The notes: generated from the letters alone by a model not told the origin. Positions 10,871 through 22,122 are shown, counted from the stretch's first letter. The stretch: DNA of 64,000 nt from Dryococelus australis (GCA_029891345.1 CM056994.1:61721251-61785250); one strand, 5' to 3'. Numbers and translations: made by a program.

Positions 10871-12581
10871 TTATTTTTTGATACTGATTAACAAAGAATT
10901 TTCAAAACAGTTGTTAACATTCATAATATTGATTACATTGTATATATGTATGTGTGGTTCGTCTTCTCCTACACAGCTACACAACTGCTTATCATCAGGC
11001 ACATTATGTTCATCAATTCTTTCACCACCTGAACCCAAAATTCCTTTGTACCAGTGCAAATCCTCTTCGTCACACCAATCTTCTGCAAACTGTTTACAAA
11101 GTAATGACTGCACATAATGTTCTTTTGTTCGGATATGTTATGCACTGTGTAAATTTCTGGTATCGCACCTGGGATAACTTTTCTGCTCTTTAAAATGGGC
11201 ATGGCAGGCTTTGTGTCAGGATCAAATCTGTAATGCACTATGGCTCGGACACGCATTACTACACTGGGTCGTTTGGTATCATGTTTTTCAACAATAATCC
11301 GTTTACATTCACTGATACCATGTACATTTTGGAAAACATTTGATAATGATTTTACATCATGCAGTTTCCAGTCTTTACCTAATGCATGCATAATTCCTAC
11401 TCGTGACTATATTGCTTTGCACTCTCTTTGAATTCCTATAAGGGGTCGTTTCCGCAATAGCTTCTCCACTCTACCAAATACACCATCAGCAGGTAAAAAC
11501 TATGACGTCTAACTGGGAAAACAGTAAGTATATTCTTAATACTCTCGGATGCATATTGTCGAAGCCAATGTGTCAATGCCTGTACAACATGATTCTTTTG
11601 GTTAGGCCTCCACAGCCATCACAAAACAAGTGGATACTGGATATGTTGTTAGGTAAACGGTGGCTGAGACAGTGCAGTAATGCAGAAGACACTTCAGTCG
11701 AACCCCTTCCTGCTTGATCTTCTGTCCAAACATAAAATTATGGTTTTTTACTGTCCATTGGCACACAGCACAATGAATTAAAACCTATTTGTCTGCTATA
11801 AAATGCCTCCTATATAGACGTCCGGGGAAGCAGCTGAACTCGTTGAAGATCAAAATACATAGAATACGTAATGGGTGATGACTGCTTTGTAATATCATAA
11901 AATGCATTTGCCCTAAACTTGTGCACTCTAAGTTGCATAAGTAAATTTATTTTACTCATGTGTTTTGCAGAGTGAATTTGATGCTGTAAACGAATACATA
12001 TTGTGCAGAAATCTGAGGAAGGTGATTTGAATCCTACAATAAAATCGTGCACAAAAATCCACCTGAACATAGAAAAAGTAACTCTCAATGACGTATCATA
12101 CTTAACACTTCTATTGTACATTTTGTGCAGTCTAGAAATGTTTAAATCACTTGCTAGATAAATGCATTTAGATTTTGACCTACTATAGTGACTTTTACAT
12201 CCTTTCAGACTACCAATGAAGGTTTTCATGTGATGTTTCTTCGTAGCTGATTTCACTGATTTTCTGCTCCCTCCCCTGCATTCCCCTGGCATATCACCCT
12301 TATCCTAATTTTTTGTTACAGTATTTAGACTGTTTTTGGAAACCCCCCAATGCATAAGTAATAAACTTTTGACATACCTGTACAGGTCATTTCACTGTTT
12401 TCATTAAGTATGTTACATGAATACTTCCAGACTTGGCTTTCTTAGTGGGAGTACCTTTGCAGGGATATTTCCTTTTCAATTCCCCGGCTGACAAGAAGTG
12501 GCATAAGCGCTGGTCCTGTACTGCTTTGTTGGGAGTTTGATACAGTTGTGACCATGCCTTTATCATATCAAACATTATCAC
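10871..12581 (-). pseudogene. Relic of an unnamed transposase-like arthropod protein family
   Basis: Minus-strand fragments in several frames fit one family that recurs in arthropod and cnidarian genomes without an assigned function, as far as I recall. The N-terminal part is 12387-12581. The middle part, 11810-12292, has 'HYSRSKSKCIYLASDLNISR' and 'FKSPSSDFCTICIRLQHQIH', including a C-x2-C pair. Near 11590-11610 the frame shows 'CDGCGG', and near 11460-11505 'RRHSF' is followed, after a frameshift, by the trace of 'GVFGRVE'. The C-terminal part is 10969-11391. The order of a DGxGG element followed by an HSF...FG element is what identifies the family. It is interrupted by at least three frameshifts. 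I infer mobile origin from its habit of recurring in repeats; no terminal repeats were found here. Confidence 0.6.
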
Positions 12582-12725
12582 ACTTTTGCATGAAAACTAC
12601 TTGTTGTCATGTTGGCATGGTCTCGTGAATGTTTTCATGTTCGGATCCTTGTCTTTACACCTGAAAGAAAATATCACTGATAATGTCCTCAAAAAATATA
12701 TAAATATTAATTTGTTTACCAAGTA

Positions 12726-12755
12726 CACTTGTCTTAGAATAGTCTAAGACAAGTG
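12726..12755. repeat. Perfect 13-bp inverted repeat with 4-nt loop
   Basis: cacttgtcttaga, then atag, then tctaagacaagtg. The two arms are exact reverse complements. Confidence 0.9.
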
Positions 12756-14243
12756 GGTAGTGTTGCTTTCCATTATAGTATTTTGTATTGCTAATGCAGC
12801 TATTTGTTTCAATATTGTTAATTTGTAACTACTAATGGGCATGAAACTGTTATGTATTACTGATTATGTGCAACAATATGTAAGTACAAAATTGCAAAGG
12901 ATAGCCATCATTATAGTAACATTAAGCGCTTCTTTGTATACTGAATATGATGCAAAATACAGTAGAATACCAAACCGATCACTTTAATTCCGCTTTGACT
13001 CAGTTGTATAAAGATTAGTTAGGCATGTCAACAAAAAGTGGTCACAAAAAGTGGAGTGTCTTAGCCATCTGCTATAACATCGGGCAGCCATAGTACAATA
13101 TGCGAAGCACAAAATGTTTTTCAAGGAAATTTACTGCATAAAGAACTGATTTCCAAACAGTTGTATTAATTTTCCACATATTTACAAAGAAATACCCATA
13201 AAACATTAGCATCCATACACTTCTTAGATACGTGATACTCTCGAAGAAAGGGTACAAGAGCTGCTATTTAGTGGGGGGTGTTTAACTACAAAAGGCCGTA
13301 TCTGACAACTAAGCTTGACCGCCCCAAGATACCTCTTCTGTCTGGGGGTGACTGGTTGAACTACATATTCAACACAGGGCAGTAGACAGTCTAATTATTA
13401 CATATTCGTGTGTGTCTCACCAAGCTTATATAGAAACAATGTTTAACTCATTTCGGATTTTTGTGGACATGTCTTGGCTTGAACGTTTGCTCCTCAGATA
13501 ATAATATAAAAAAATTTACTTTCTCCTGTACCTGTTAGTAGTCCGTCTATCTTACCTGTTAATGATATAAGTTCATAGAGTGTTTACGAGAAAAGTTACA
13601 AGAAAAACATATATTTAAGAAAACACATATCCATCTGAAATGGCATTTTTTCTCCCATTTGCTCTGCAAATTAGCATTCTTCTTGCAGTTGCATATACAC
13701 ATTAACACTTTTAAAAATAAGTTATGAGCATATTTAAATGTATACATCATTATTATAAGAAATTTAAAATTAGCTAAGAGTCCTGTGAACTAAGGATAAT
13801 TCTAACGTGTAAACTATGGATGTCTCTTGTCTTCACCTATCACATGCACTGTGGTGAGTGTCTATGCATGATACTAATTATTGTAGCTATTACTGTCACT
13901 GTGGATAGCGTTTGTTCGCAATGCTACTTTTTACATGGGCTGTCGGCCACTGAAACACTTGAACCATGAGGTGTAAAATGTCTGTTCAAAAGTTGCTGCT
14001 GTACAACATTCTATGGTTGTAAATAAAAAGTGAATTATAATGTAACCGAGTGATTAATTACTTGTTCATTAAACCTCATTGGTTCTTTATACTGGAACAG
14101 CACTACGTCTTTTAATTTAGCCTAAATACGATTGTTCTGCTTACATCACTGTATTTTGGCTTTTGGCAAAATTAAATGCAGTGCACATGACCTGTCTATA
14201 ACTAGTCCTTTTGTCACATGCATGTAGTAGTTGTTTACAACTA
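12756..14243. other. No gene seen
   Basis: AT-rich sequence between the transposase-like relic and the pol tail of gypsy-A. Only short chance open frames are present. Confidence 0.55.
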
Positions 14244-15860
14244 CTACACAGTTATTAAAGTGTGTGCACTGTTGGTAAACCTTCGTTTTCCCCCATCATT
14301 ATCACTGACCTTGGGACAAAGGGCAGCTTGCTGATGATACCACCACATGTACCTTGTTGTAGGTCTCCATGGCGATTCCCTGTACCGACCAGGCGTGTGG
14401 GTGGCCTTGGTTGTCTGCGGGGGCATCAGGCATTGTGGAGTAGCCTGGGACATCGTGGCTTCTACTTCTGCTGTAACAAAGTGAGAGAGCACTCGTTCAA
14501 GGGACGTTGAGGCAGTGCGGGGAAGGGTCATCCCTTCAAGGCCGACTGCACAAATTCCTACCTGTAGGGCAGGATGTTCCTCTGATGGGGCAGTGCAGGG
14601 GAGAAAGGTCTCCACCCCATCTGCGGACAGCACAGCTCGTCGTGGTACCAGGTCGTGGGCGGCATCGACGGTCTTGGTAGCCAGGTCCTGGGGCGAGGCA
14701 GTAAAGGGGAAATATACATCAGCCTCCATTGCAGGTTATGTACCTGTTGAGGGCTCGTGGATGGCATCGATGGTCTCGACAGGTGCAGCTTCTCACGTAG
14801 CAAGATGGTGGGGTGGAGCACTTCCAATGTGGCAGCTCGACGTCGTTCTTTCATCGCAAGACCTGGGGACAGAGCACGTCTGTTTCAGCTCGACACCCCG
14901 GGTAGCGGAGTTTCCTGTGTAACAGGAGGCTGGGACGGAGCACTCTTGTCCGAGCTTGACGTCCTAGCTGGTGGGAGATCCTGCACGGCAGATTCTGTAA
15001 ACGGAGCACCTGCAGCATGGCAGCTCTACGTTTTGGTAGGCGGGAGATCCTGCATGGCAGGTTCTTGATGTGGAGAACTTCCAGTGTGGAAAATCGACAT
15101 CCCGATAAGCAGGTCTACCTGTGTGGCAGGTGGTTAATGTGGAGCACTCTCGAATGAGCTTGACGATTCAGGTTCCAGTGGTCTAGTAGCATCATGTACT
15201 TCGTCGTCTCAGGACGACCTCTCTGAAGTTGGGACAGCCATAACTTCTGGTTCCATAGTTGTACTAGGTGGGGAGGTAGGCGCCTGGGTGATTCCTAGCC
15301 CCCTCACCGAAGGTACTTCCGAACGCTCACCGATGCGGCTTGATCGACGGGGTGTTTGGCGGGTTTCTCTGTCGCGGGGACTACACCAGGATAATTCAGA
15401 ACAGCTGGATCTCGTGGCTGTTATTTTATCGGCGTAGCTGTGTGGCGTCGAGGGCATTGATCTTACGGAAAATGCTCCTTGACGTTGTTCAACATCGGGT
15501 TTCCACGGTGCGATGAAACTAGGTGCCCATTCAACCATGATGGGTGTTGGTTCGGGTCTCGTTGAAGGTCTTAGCTCGATATCAGGTTCTATCCTCTTGA
15601 GTGGAGGTTCATCATATTCCCATTGGCCAGACATGTACCCTTCAGTATCACTGTCCCCAAGTGTTGGCATGTCCCCTGGGTATGTTCGTATCTGACCTCT
15701 GGGGGTCTTACGAATGCGCCCGCATATATCCTTGGCCCAGTAAACGTTATCACATTTCCCTACTATATGGTCAGGTCCATCCCAATTGTCAGCAAGGCCA
15801 GCGCTGAATTGGTTGCTGTATTTGCTGAGTGGGTGACTTCATAGGACGGCTTCCCCCAGG
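14244..15860 (-). pseudogene. pol: Gypsy-A pol C-terminus and low-complexity tail
   Basis: On the minus strand, 15700-15860 still translates to a GPY/F-like integrase end ('WDGPDHIVGKCDNVYWAKD'). It continues in frame into the open reading 15209-15670, which is rich in Pro, Ser, Arg and Glu ('MPTLGDSDTEGYMSGQWEYD'). Beyond it, 14812-15170 is made of imperfect tandem units, and 14244-14729 holds a last open stretch rich in Ala, Pro and Thr. Ty3/gypsy elements often carry variable extensions after integrase; no known domain is visible in this one. Confidence 0.6.
14812..15170 (-). repeat. Tandem repeats in the gypsy-A pol tail (about 59-69-bp units)
   Basis: The marker 'ggagcac...' followed by 'agct(c/t)gacgtc' recurs at about 14815, 14874, 14938, 15004, 15072 and 15141, a spacing of 59, 64, 66, 68 and 69 bp. 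'gggagatcctgca(c/t)ggcag' occurs in two consecutive units. Confidence 0.7.
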
Positions 15861-15954
15861 TTGAACTCTCTTACCCCTGTCTTTGGTTGGGGATATTTCT
15901 TCGAAATATGAGTATTTTGAGCTCACTGGGTATGTGTGGTTCGTGCAAGCGCTG

Positions 15955-16463
15955 CTAGCTGGAAGTCCTCAGGCTGAGGCATTTCAGTGGGCTCGCTTTC
16001 CCACTGCCAGTCGCCTGGTCGATGCAAAGGTTGTGCCAAGAGTAGGAAGCTCGGGTTGCTGTCGACAGACTTGTTAGTACAGCATCGAAGGACTTGCAGT
16101 ATGGTGGGGATGTGTTTATCACAGTATTTGTGGTTATTCCCCACACTGTTACAGAGTCACTTCTTGATCTCATGGTTCCTCTGTTCAGTATGGTTAGCTT
16201 GTGGTTGGGAGGAGGGCTAGTCCAGGGTTCTACTCCCCACTCTTGACACGCAGTTTTCCATTGGTGGCTAGTAAACTGGGTGCCATGTCGGACAATATGG
16301 CTTTTGGGTAGCCCCATCGTGCGAAAATCTCCGCTTCCATTTTCTGCACAATGGGGATGGTTCCTTGGCTGGGTAGAGGGAATGCCTCTACCCACCAGGA
16401 GAATTGGTCGGTTACCACGAGGAGACAGCCTTTTCCCTTAGTACTCCAAGAATATAGGCCCAT
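15955..16463 (-). pseudogene. pol: Gypsy-A integrase catalytic core, frameshifted
   Basis: The minus frame 16230-16463 reads 'GCLLVVTDQFSWWVEAFPL', with the first catalytic Asp in 'VTDQF', then 'WGYPKAILSD', which holds the second. A frameshift follows, and the sequence continues in the frame 15955-16395 as 'GTQFTSHQWKTACQEWGV'. The third catalytic acidic residue is not recognisable further on. This is a typical Ty3/gypsy integrase core, broken in the middle. Confidence 0.88.
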
Positions 16464-16550
16464 CAGATCGGCGGTGATGTGGGGGCAGGCCGTCTTGGGT
16501 CTCCGTGGTTTTGCGGTGGGAGAGGGAAACGAGTATACTTTGCCATGGCA

Positions 16551-16739
16551 TCACGTGATGCAGTTGCTAACATACTGCTGGACATTGCGGCTTATTCCAT
16601 CCCAATAGTATCTGGGTTTGATTTCCAGCATGGTTTCCCTTGTACCCGGGTGACCAGCTTGGGGATAGTCATGATAGTGTCTGCATGTGGTGGCATCCAG
16701 ATCTTCCACGATGTATTGGGTTACCCGCTCCTTATCCAT
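16551..16739 (-). pseudogene. pol: Gypsy-A integrase N-terminal zinc-binding domain
   Basis: 'HYHDYPQAGHPGTRETM' followed by 'RYYWDGISRNVQQYVSNC' is the H-H-C-C integrase zinc finger (integrase_H2C2 type). It opens the integrase and lies only about 60-130 bases after the pre-RT linker, which shows that RT and RNase H have been removed between them. Confidence 0.88.
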
Positions 16740-16759
16740 ATGACGTCGTCCTGTAGGGT

Positions 16760-17077
16760 GTAATGTTGGGGCTGTTCCTGTATTAGACGTCGGATATTGG
16801 GATCCTCCTGTTGGCTGGCTTAGAGTAACTTGGTGAAGGGTTATCTTTAGTTGCAGCAGTTGGTTTTTCTCTTCCGCACTTCTTCGATCGGGGGGGGGGG
16901 AGATATTTTCTCTTCCTCCTCCTCAGCTTGTCCGAAGGCACGGGCGTACTCGTCTAGGAATGCTTTTAATTGCATGAACTCTGGTCCATCAAGTTCATGA
17001 TTAATGCTCATTGGGTTGATGGGCATTGATCAGATATTGTCTGGGTTTTGGTACCAATTGACAATAATGTGGTTAGT
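16760..17077 (-). pseudogene. pol: Gypsy-A protease-RT linker remnant and deletion junction
   Basis: The minus strand keeps 'LDGPEFMQLKAFLDEYARAF', an acidic run of glutamates, then a short basic stretch, which resembles the usual linker before reverse transcriptase. The RT and RNase H domains, roughly 1.5 kb in relatives, are missing. The break falls at about 16800-16870. A G run at 16893-16901 lies in the linker. Confidence 0.65.
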
Positions 17078-17446
17078 TTATCCCAAGTATGCTCTACATT
17101 GACCGTGATCGAGAATACATTGATGGCGGATAAGCCATGGACATCTTAGAATCATGAATTCGGACATGGTCGGTGAAATAATAAGTTCTGTTGGAATGAC
17201 AAAATTCTGTATAATTATATCCAAGGTAATACAGCCAGTTACTTCCAGAGTTGCATCGGGGTGCGCCATTCTTACCACGTTGTCCTGTGGTCGGAGTTCC
17301 GCGAGCTGGTTTGCGGTTAATAAATTTTGTCTAATGAAATTTCCTGTAGCCACAGAGTCAAGTATGGCGAGTAATCTGTTGTTATTTAATTCTACCTCTA
17401 TGTGTGGGGCTACAGGAACCGGTGTTTCCTCACTTAGTCCTTGCAT
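17078..17446 (-). pseudogene. pro: Gypsy-A aspartic protease
   Basis: Retroviral-type aspartic protease that would cut Gag-Pol. 'LLAILDSVATGNFIRQNLL' corresponds to the D-(S/T)-G-A active-site loop, but the Gly is replaced by Val. The flap and C-terminal part follow ('VIPTELIISPTMSEFMILRC'). The frame is otherwise open over 122 residues. Confidence 0.85.
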
Positions 17447-17667
17447 GATGGGCCATTGTAAACAGAGGTTGGTGGCCCACTTCGTACCCCAGTATTGGTG
17501 TTTCCCGGCTTAGTTTCTGGAGTTGGTTTGCTAGCTGGTCGCCGCGTGATACTTGTTGACATGTTGCTTTCTGGATTGTGTGGAGTGGTGACTCCGTCTG
17601 GTTTTAACGAACTGTCTTTGTTCCAATAATGCTCCGGGCAGAACCAGCACTTGGGTACAAAGGCCAC
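17434..17667 (-). pseudogene. gag: Gypsy-A nucleocapsid-like segment
   Basis: Contains 'KCWFCPEHYW', a C-x2-C-x2-H arrangement that may be the remnant of a Gag zinc knuckle, followed by a Ser/Thr/Pro-rich stretch leading into the protease. It is in a different frame from the capsid region, so either a frameshift was programmed or the frames have decayed apart. Confidence 0.5.
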
Positions 17668-17684
17668 GCATGAGGTTGTGGTTG

Positions 17685-18230
17685 TTACGCCTTTAGGAGG
17701 ACCACGGATGGTGTTCGCATGTAGGGAGCCCTAGTGGAAATAGGTTTCTCAAGGTTCGCCAGAGCTGCGAAATTCTGCTGAGCTTCTCGAGCTCGGTTGA
17801 CTAAATCATTCACAGTTGTAGGTTTCGCTGTCAAGAGTACACTGCGGAGACTTGGCAGTAACATACGCCCGATTGAGCGAACGGTGGTAGCCTCATTGAC
17901 ACCTGGAAGTACTCTTCGGAACATTTGCTCTTTTCTTCATATTAAAATTTCCGCTTCCTAGTCGAGTACCTGGGTCTGGCTATAGAACTGGGTGGTTACC
18001 CTAGCCAAAATTTCCTCGCCTGTAAATTCCTTTGCTATATGGTCGCAGAACTGTTTGCAATCAGTTAATAATTCCCCGTAACGCTCCCACCAGGTGAGGA
18101 CGATGCCCTTTAAATGTAGTTGAGCCAGGTCAACCCATTGTTTTAGCTGCAGATTAATTTCCTTAAATTCATTCTCGCAATCCTGAGTGAATACGACGGG
18201 GTCTTCATGCGGGCGGCCTGCAAAGTCCAT
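17685..18230 (-). pseudogene. gag: Gypsy-A Gag capsid region
   Basis: The minus frame 17958-18230 carries 'MDFAGRPHEDPVVFTQDCEN' and 'LHLKGIVLTWWERYGELL', typical of the Ty3/gypsy capsid N-lobe. The frame 17685-17924, the same reading frame after a stop, carries 'FRRVLPGVNEATTVRSIGRM' and 'TAKPTTVNDLVNRAREAQQN', the C-lobe. Both are in the same frame as the PHD-like finger at 18490-18640, which supports a single original Gag. Confidence 0.8.
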
Positions 18231-18479
18231 ATTTGTGTGTCATTGTCTCTACTCATAGCTGGATGACAGGTGCCGTTCCTGGTTGGATGTATATTCGTAA
18301 AGGCCTGTATCGGCGAAAGAAAAAGATGTGTTCCTCGGACATCTTTCGCACTGGTAGGCCATCCCAGGCATGGAGACACATTCGTCGGGCCACCCAATAC
18401 ACAGATGATGGTAGGGCTTACTATACGTGGTGCACTTGAAGTGGTTTATTTCCCCGCCCAGGGTCCGTTACCTCATTAC

Positions 18480-18830
18480 AGAATCTCGTTGTTGTCGGCA
18501 TACTGTACAACAGTACTCTAAGCCGTCAGTAACCCTGGTATCTTCGGGTCAGCCTACACAGGTATCGTGGAATAGTTTTGTGCAGTAGGTGCACTCGACT
18601 CTTAGTGTGCCATTGTCTGTGCAGTCAGTATGGCTACATGGTATGTTAGATACGTCATAGTCATTGTCAGCGTGTTCGCCGGTGACAGCATTGGCCTTGA
18701 CGTCTGACATGGTCGTGGTTAAGGGCGCCACAGGGTGTTTCAAGGACTCCCCGTAGTTCGCGTGTTTGGTCGTATTGACCCTTGACTCTCGGGGTATGGT
18801 TGGTCTATTCGTGCCTATAACTGTGCACAA
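18480..18830 (-). pseudogene. gag: Gypsy-A Gag N-terminus with PHD-type zinc finger
   Basis: Residues 65-91 of the minus frame 18549-18830 show 'CSHTDC', then 'CTYCTKLFHDTC', spaced C-x4-C-x9-C-x2-C-x4-H-x2-C. After one in-frame stop at 18549-18551 the same frame continues with 'CCTVCRQQ', giving the last C-x2-C pair. The full pattern is that of a PHD finger, a domain usually binding histone tails. It precedes the capsid in the same frame. The N-terminal 64 residues are Ser/Thr-rich without a recognised domain. Apart from the stop, all eight zinc ligands are present. Confidence 0.65.
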
Positions 18831-18844
18831 TTGTTCGTCTGACG

Positions 18845-18861
18845 CCCTACTGTGGGAGCCA
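18845..18861 (-). promoter_or_regulatory. Candidate primer binding site of gypsy-A
   Basis: TGGCTCCCACAGTAGGG on the minus strand, about ten bases inside the 5' LTR. The TGG start fits pairing with a tRNA 3' end. The tRNA was not identified. Confidence 0.5.
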
Positions 18862-18871
18862 GAAAATCTCT

Positions 18872-20498
18872 TGATATGTGTCTGAATACACTAACTGGAC
18901 ATGGTAGTTATAGATTTTACTCACTAGACCAAAAGCGATTTAGGTATTAGGGATGAGGCGAGGAGTTTTGGCTAGTTCCGATACACTCTCACCTCTAGTT
19001 AGATAGTTGAGGTAAGTTGACTCTTAATCGAGGTGAAAGTCTGCACGAATGTTTCAACATCGTGCTCCTTTCATACAGAATACCAAGTTGTCCTAACCAA
19101 GGCGAACTTCCACTCCGGTTAAGAAGCCAACAGGGTGATACTTGTAGCTGGTACGGACACATGGTGGAAACTCATTTAATATTACCAGTGCAGGCATGAC
19201 TACTTGATGTCTGAGTTCGGCGGCATGGACCTGTTCCGCCTGTCTATCCTGCATAGTATAGGGTGATACTATCCTCTGCCATGCAGCACGGTGAGCCAGG
19301 TATTGTTCTCTATGTCTCCTACCACTCCTCTCATGAATCATAGGGTAACAGTTCCATAAATCATGCAGTGCACTGAAACGGAAATACTAACAATGTACCC
19401 CAATGATGATTTGTCGGCCAGCTCGATAAGAGTCACCACTGATCCCCCACCTTCAGTGGACTGATCAGGGACGTTGAACCGGAGTCACGTCAAGCCTCTA
19501 CTGGTTGTGCGTCCATCCAGAATATCCGGCAGCACTACAGGTCACTGTCACCACGCACTAATTGTGCGAGTGGTACGAAGCAACTCGAGTGTGTCGTGCC
19601 TCCTGGTGTGAAGGTGTTACTAGTGGTTGGGGCATTACTGTTCCCCACGATCACTAATAGTGCTGTGTGTTTGACAGGAAGAAACAGGTAGCCGTCTATG
19701 TGAATTTTATTTCGGTTTAATAACTTTCCCGTATTCTGTTGGTAGTGCACAACGTAATCTACCTCCAACTGTGAATACAGATACATACCCTTGGAAATAA
19801 AAGTAGCAAAGTAGAAAATAGCATGTGTTTATTGAAAGTTCAATCGACATGTGACCTGTGCTACCTCCTATCAAGTCGAGGCTAGCTGAAGGTAACTGCG
19901 TGGTTCTAGGTGTAGGTGACCTGGTTCTAAATAAATGTGAAATGCTGATTCTGGACGAAATAAGAGTTACAGTTAAAATACTAATTAAAGGTGTCTAGAA
20001 GAGACAAATGAAGTTAAAAAAGAAGAAAGTTCGTGTTTGTATGTCGCCGGGTTGACTGGTCGTCAGCTTACGTAGTTGGTTGCCGCAAAGGTGTACTTGT
20101 AGGCTTCGAACTTCTGTAGAATTCCCGAGTCCAGAGCTCAGCTGCGGCCGGACTTGTATAGTGGTAGCTTGTAGGTTGCCGGCACAGGGACCAGGGGAGG
20201 CATGACGTCCTCCGGCCCTGGGTGGTGTGAGAATTATCTCGTCAGCGATTCTGGCTTCGTGCCTCGTCGGGTCTGCTCAGCCGTGCCCGAGGTTTGGGCA
20301 GCTTGTTGTCACGAGCTCGACGAGGGAGGTGGCGTGCCTGCCTGGATGCGTGCCTTCCAGGTGAGAAGGAAAAACAAAGTAGTTTCTGTTGCCTGTAGGG
20401 GAAGTTAACATGTTGTTCACGTCTGTAGAGATGGAAATAGTACTCCTAGGCGATGAGTAGGAGACGTATTATAATAGGTGTAGAAGTGGCATGCATCA
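18872..20498 (-). repeat. Gypsy-A 5' LTR
   Basis: About 1,627 bp, matching 2074-3728 along its length. On the minus strand it starts TGATGCATG and ends CA. Promoter elements could not be located with confidence. Confidence 0.88.
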
Positions 20499-21737
20499 TT
20501 ATACCCTGACACAAGTTTCAATTTGGTAATGAAATAAAGGCAATTATTTCTGCTGAAAAACCATGCATTTCGGATTCAAAGAAAATCAGGATCCTGAGTA
20601 CTTCTATAGTACGTCTCACTCTTTAGATTGCACTTATTGAACTTATTCTGCCAACACAGCATAACTTCTTGGATGTTGATAATTGCTAGCCATATGGAAA
20701 CAACACGCGTAATGCACTCTTTACTGCAATATGAGTGAGACTGACTATAGTAGTGCATGTAACTACCCTAGAATATGACAACATGAGTGACAGAAAACAG
20801 TCTGAAAATCTCCATAAAAAGCACTGTCAGGGAATCCAATAGAAATAGCATTTAAAACATTTCCTGGGTGTAGGTTACCAATATGGATACTGTAACTGTA
20901 TGATTTAATATGTAACTGTATTATTCAATATGTAAAGAAACAATAATTATATATCATACTCCAAATACCCCTGTATTGGTAGTTCGGCTTAACCATGGAA
21001 CAAAAATATACTTAATACATGAAGAAGACGAAGTGCATGTTTCATATGTATTAACAATTTATCTCATGGAAAATATTCAGTACTCCAAATGCAAGTACAT
21101 TTAATACAACCTCATGACGGGTCAACAAAATATATTGAATGTTTGGATACAATTTTTTTAAGCTTACTAAACCAAAAGAAAAAAAAATTGAACTGTGAAC
21201 ATCTACAAATGATTTCTTCCATCGGAAAGCTGTTAGTTCAGTTGAGAGAGAGAAACATAATCAAAAAATCTGAAAATACATACTTCTGGAGAGAAAATTG
21301 TACCAAGGATATTAAGAATGAAAAGAATAGTTTTTGAAATGTTATTTATTTAATTTAAACACAATACTACAACATGATAAAAAGGCACAACAAGAGTTAC
21401 TATTCAACACAACTGATGGTACTGCATGATAATTCAATTTTTTTCTTCTCCCTGGTTGTGAAATCCGAAGGCAAAAAATGATTATCGCACACACATGTTT
21501 TTGGCATAGATCTGTGCTTCTTCAATGCTAGTCAGGCGTACAATATCAGGCGAGAATCTTGCAATGGCCCCAACCTATTCCAACATTCTGTAAAAAGACA
21601 AATGAATTTATTTTGACATGCTTACTAAACTGATTGGGGATACATACAGGTAAGATTCTAGAATAGGGGCTTTTTGAAAAAGAAAAAAAATCTATGAAAG
21701 TTGTTAAATTCCACTCTACTAATTACACAGAACACGA
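20499..21737. other. No gene seen
   Basis: AT-rich; the open frames at 20576-20758 and 21089-21337 show no recognisable motif. Confidence 0.55.
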
Positions 21738-21840
21738 ATTTACTAGGGGCATCAAAATATGGCCACTAGAAACCCCAAAAACGATCGTTGGGAGGGTTAT
21801 GAAGATCAGGGGAAATGTGGGGTAAAATAAGTGAAAAATA
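21738..21840 (+). repeat. Second copy of the repeat at 54-150
   Basis: Shares 'tactaggggcatc' and 'gggagggttatgaagatcagg' with the reverse complement of 54-150. Confidence 0.6.
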
Positions 21841-21910
21841 TGTAGGCCTACACAATTGTAATATTAATTCACCAAATAACATTAAATTACAAAAAGAGCT
21901 AACAAAGCAA

Positions 21911-22122
21911 TACCTAAATTGACAATATTACCAATAACACTACAAATACAATAGCGAGGAGGGTTATGAAGATCATGGAAATTCCAGGGTAAACAAATAT
22001 AAAATGTGTAAGTTTTCATGATGATATTGTACCCCTTAATTTCCCTCCAGTTCACAGCCCCCCCCCCCCCACTATTATTATTGAAATTTGTATTGGTAAT
22101 ATTGCCAATTCAGGTATTTTTC
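21911..22122. mobile_element. MITE-like inverted repeat, about 212 bp
   Basis: 21911-21948 and 22085-22122 are imperfect reverse complements: 'atacctaaattgacaatatt' against the complement of 'ggtaatattgccaattcagg'. The spacer has a run of 14 C at about 22060-22073. No target duplication was resolved. Confidence 0.5.

Larger units (their letters stand above)
2074..20498 (-). mobile_element. Gypsy-A: Ty3/gypsy LTR retrotransposon, degenerate, with nested insertions
   Basis: Two long direct repeats (2074-3728 and 18872-20498) begin TG and end CA on the plus strand and bracket minus-strand gag, protease and integrase remains. The 5' LTR is therefore the right-hand copy. A purine-rich tract on the minus strand sits directly against the 3' LTR, and a TGG-starting primer-site candidate lies just inside the 5' LTR. 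The internal region is interrupted by a BEL/Pao element (5026-10577) and a transposase-like relic (10871-12581). Reverse transcriptase and RNase H are absent between protease and integrase. No exact target duplication was found: the flanks read 'acatat' on the left and 'ttatac' on the right. The large size comes mostly from the long LTRs and nested insertions. Confidence 0.85.

Noticed and set aside
2069..20503. Exact target-site duplication for gypsy-A
   Set aside because: The flanks (acatat and ttatac) share only short AT words; I do not claim a duplication.
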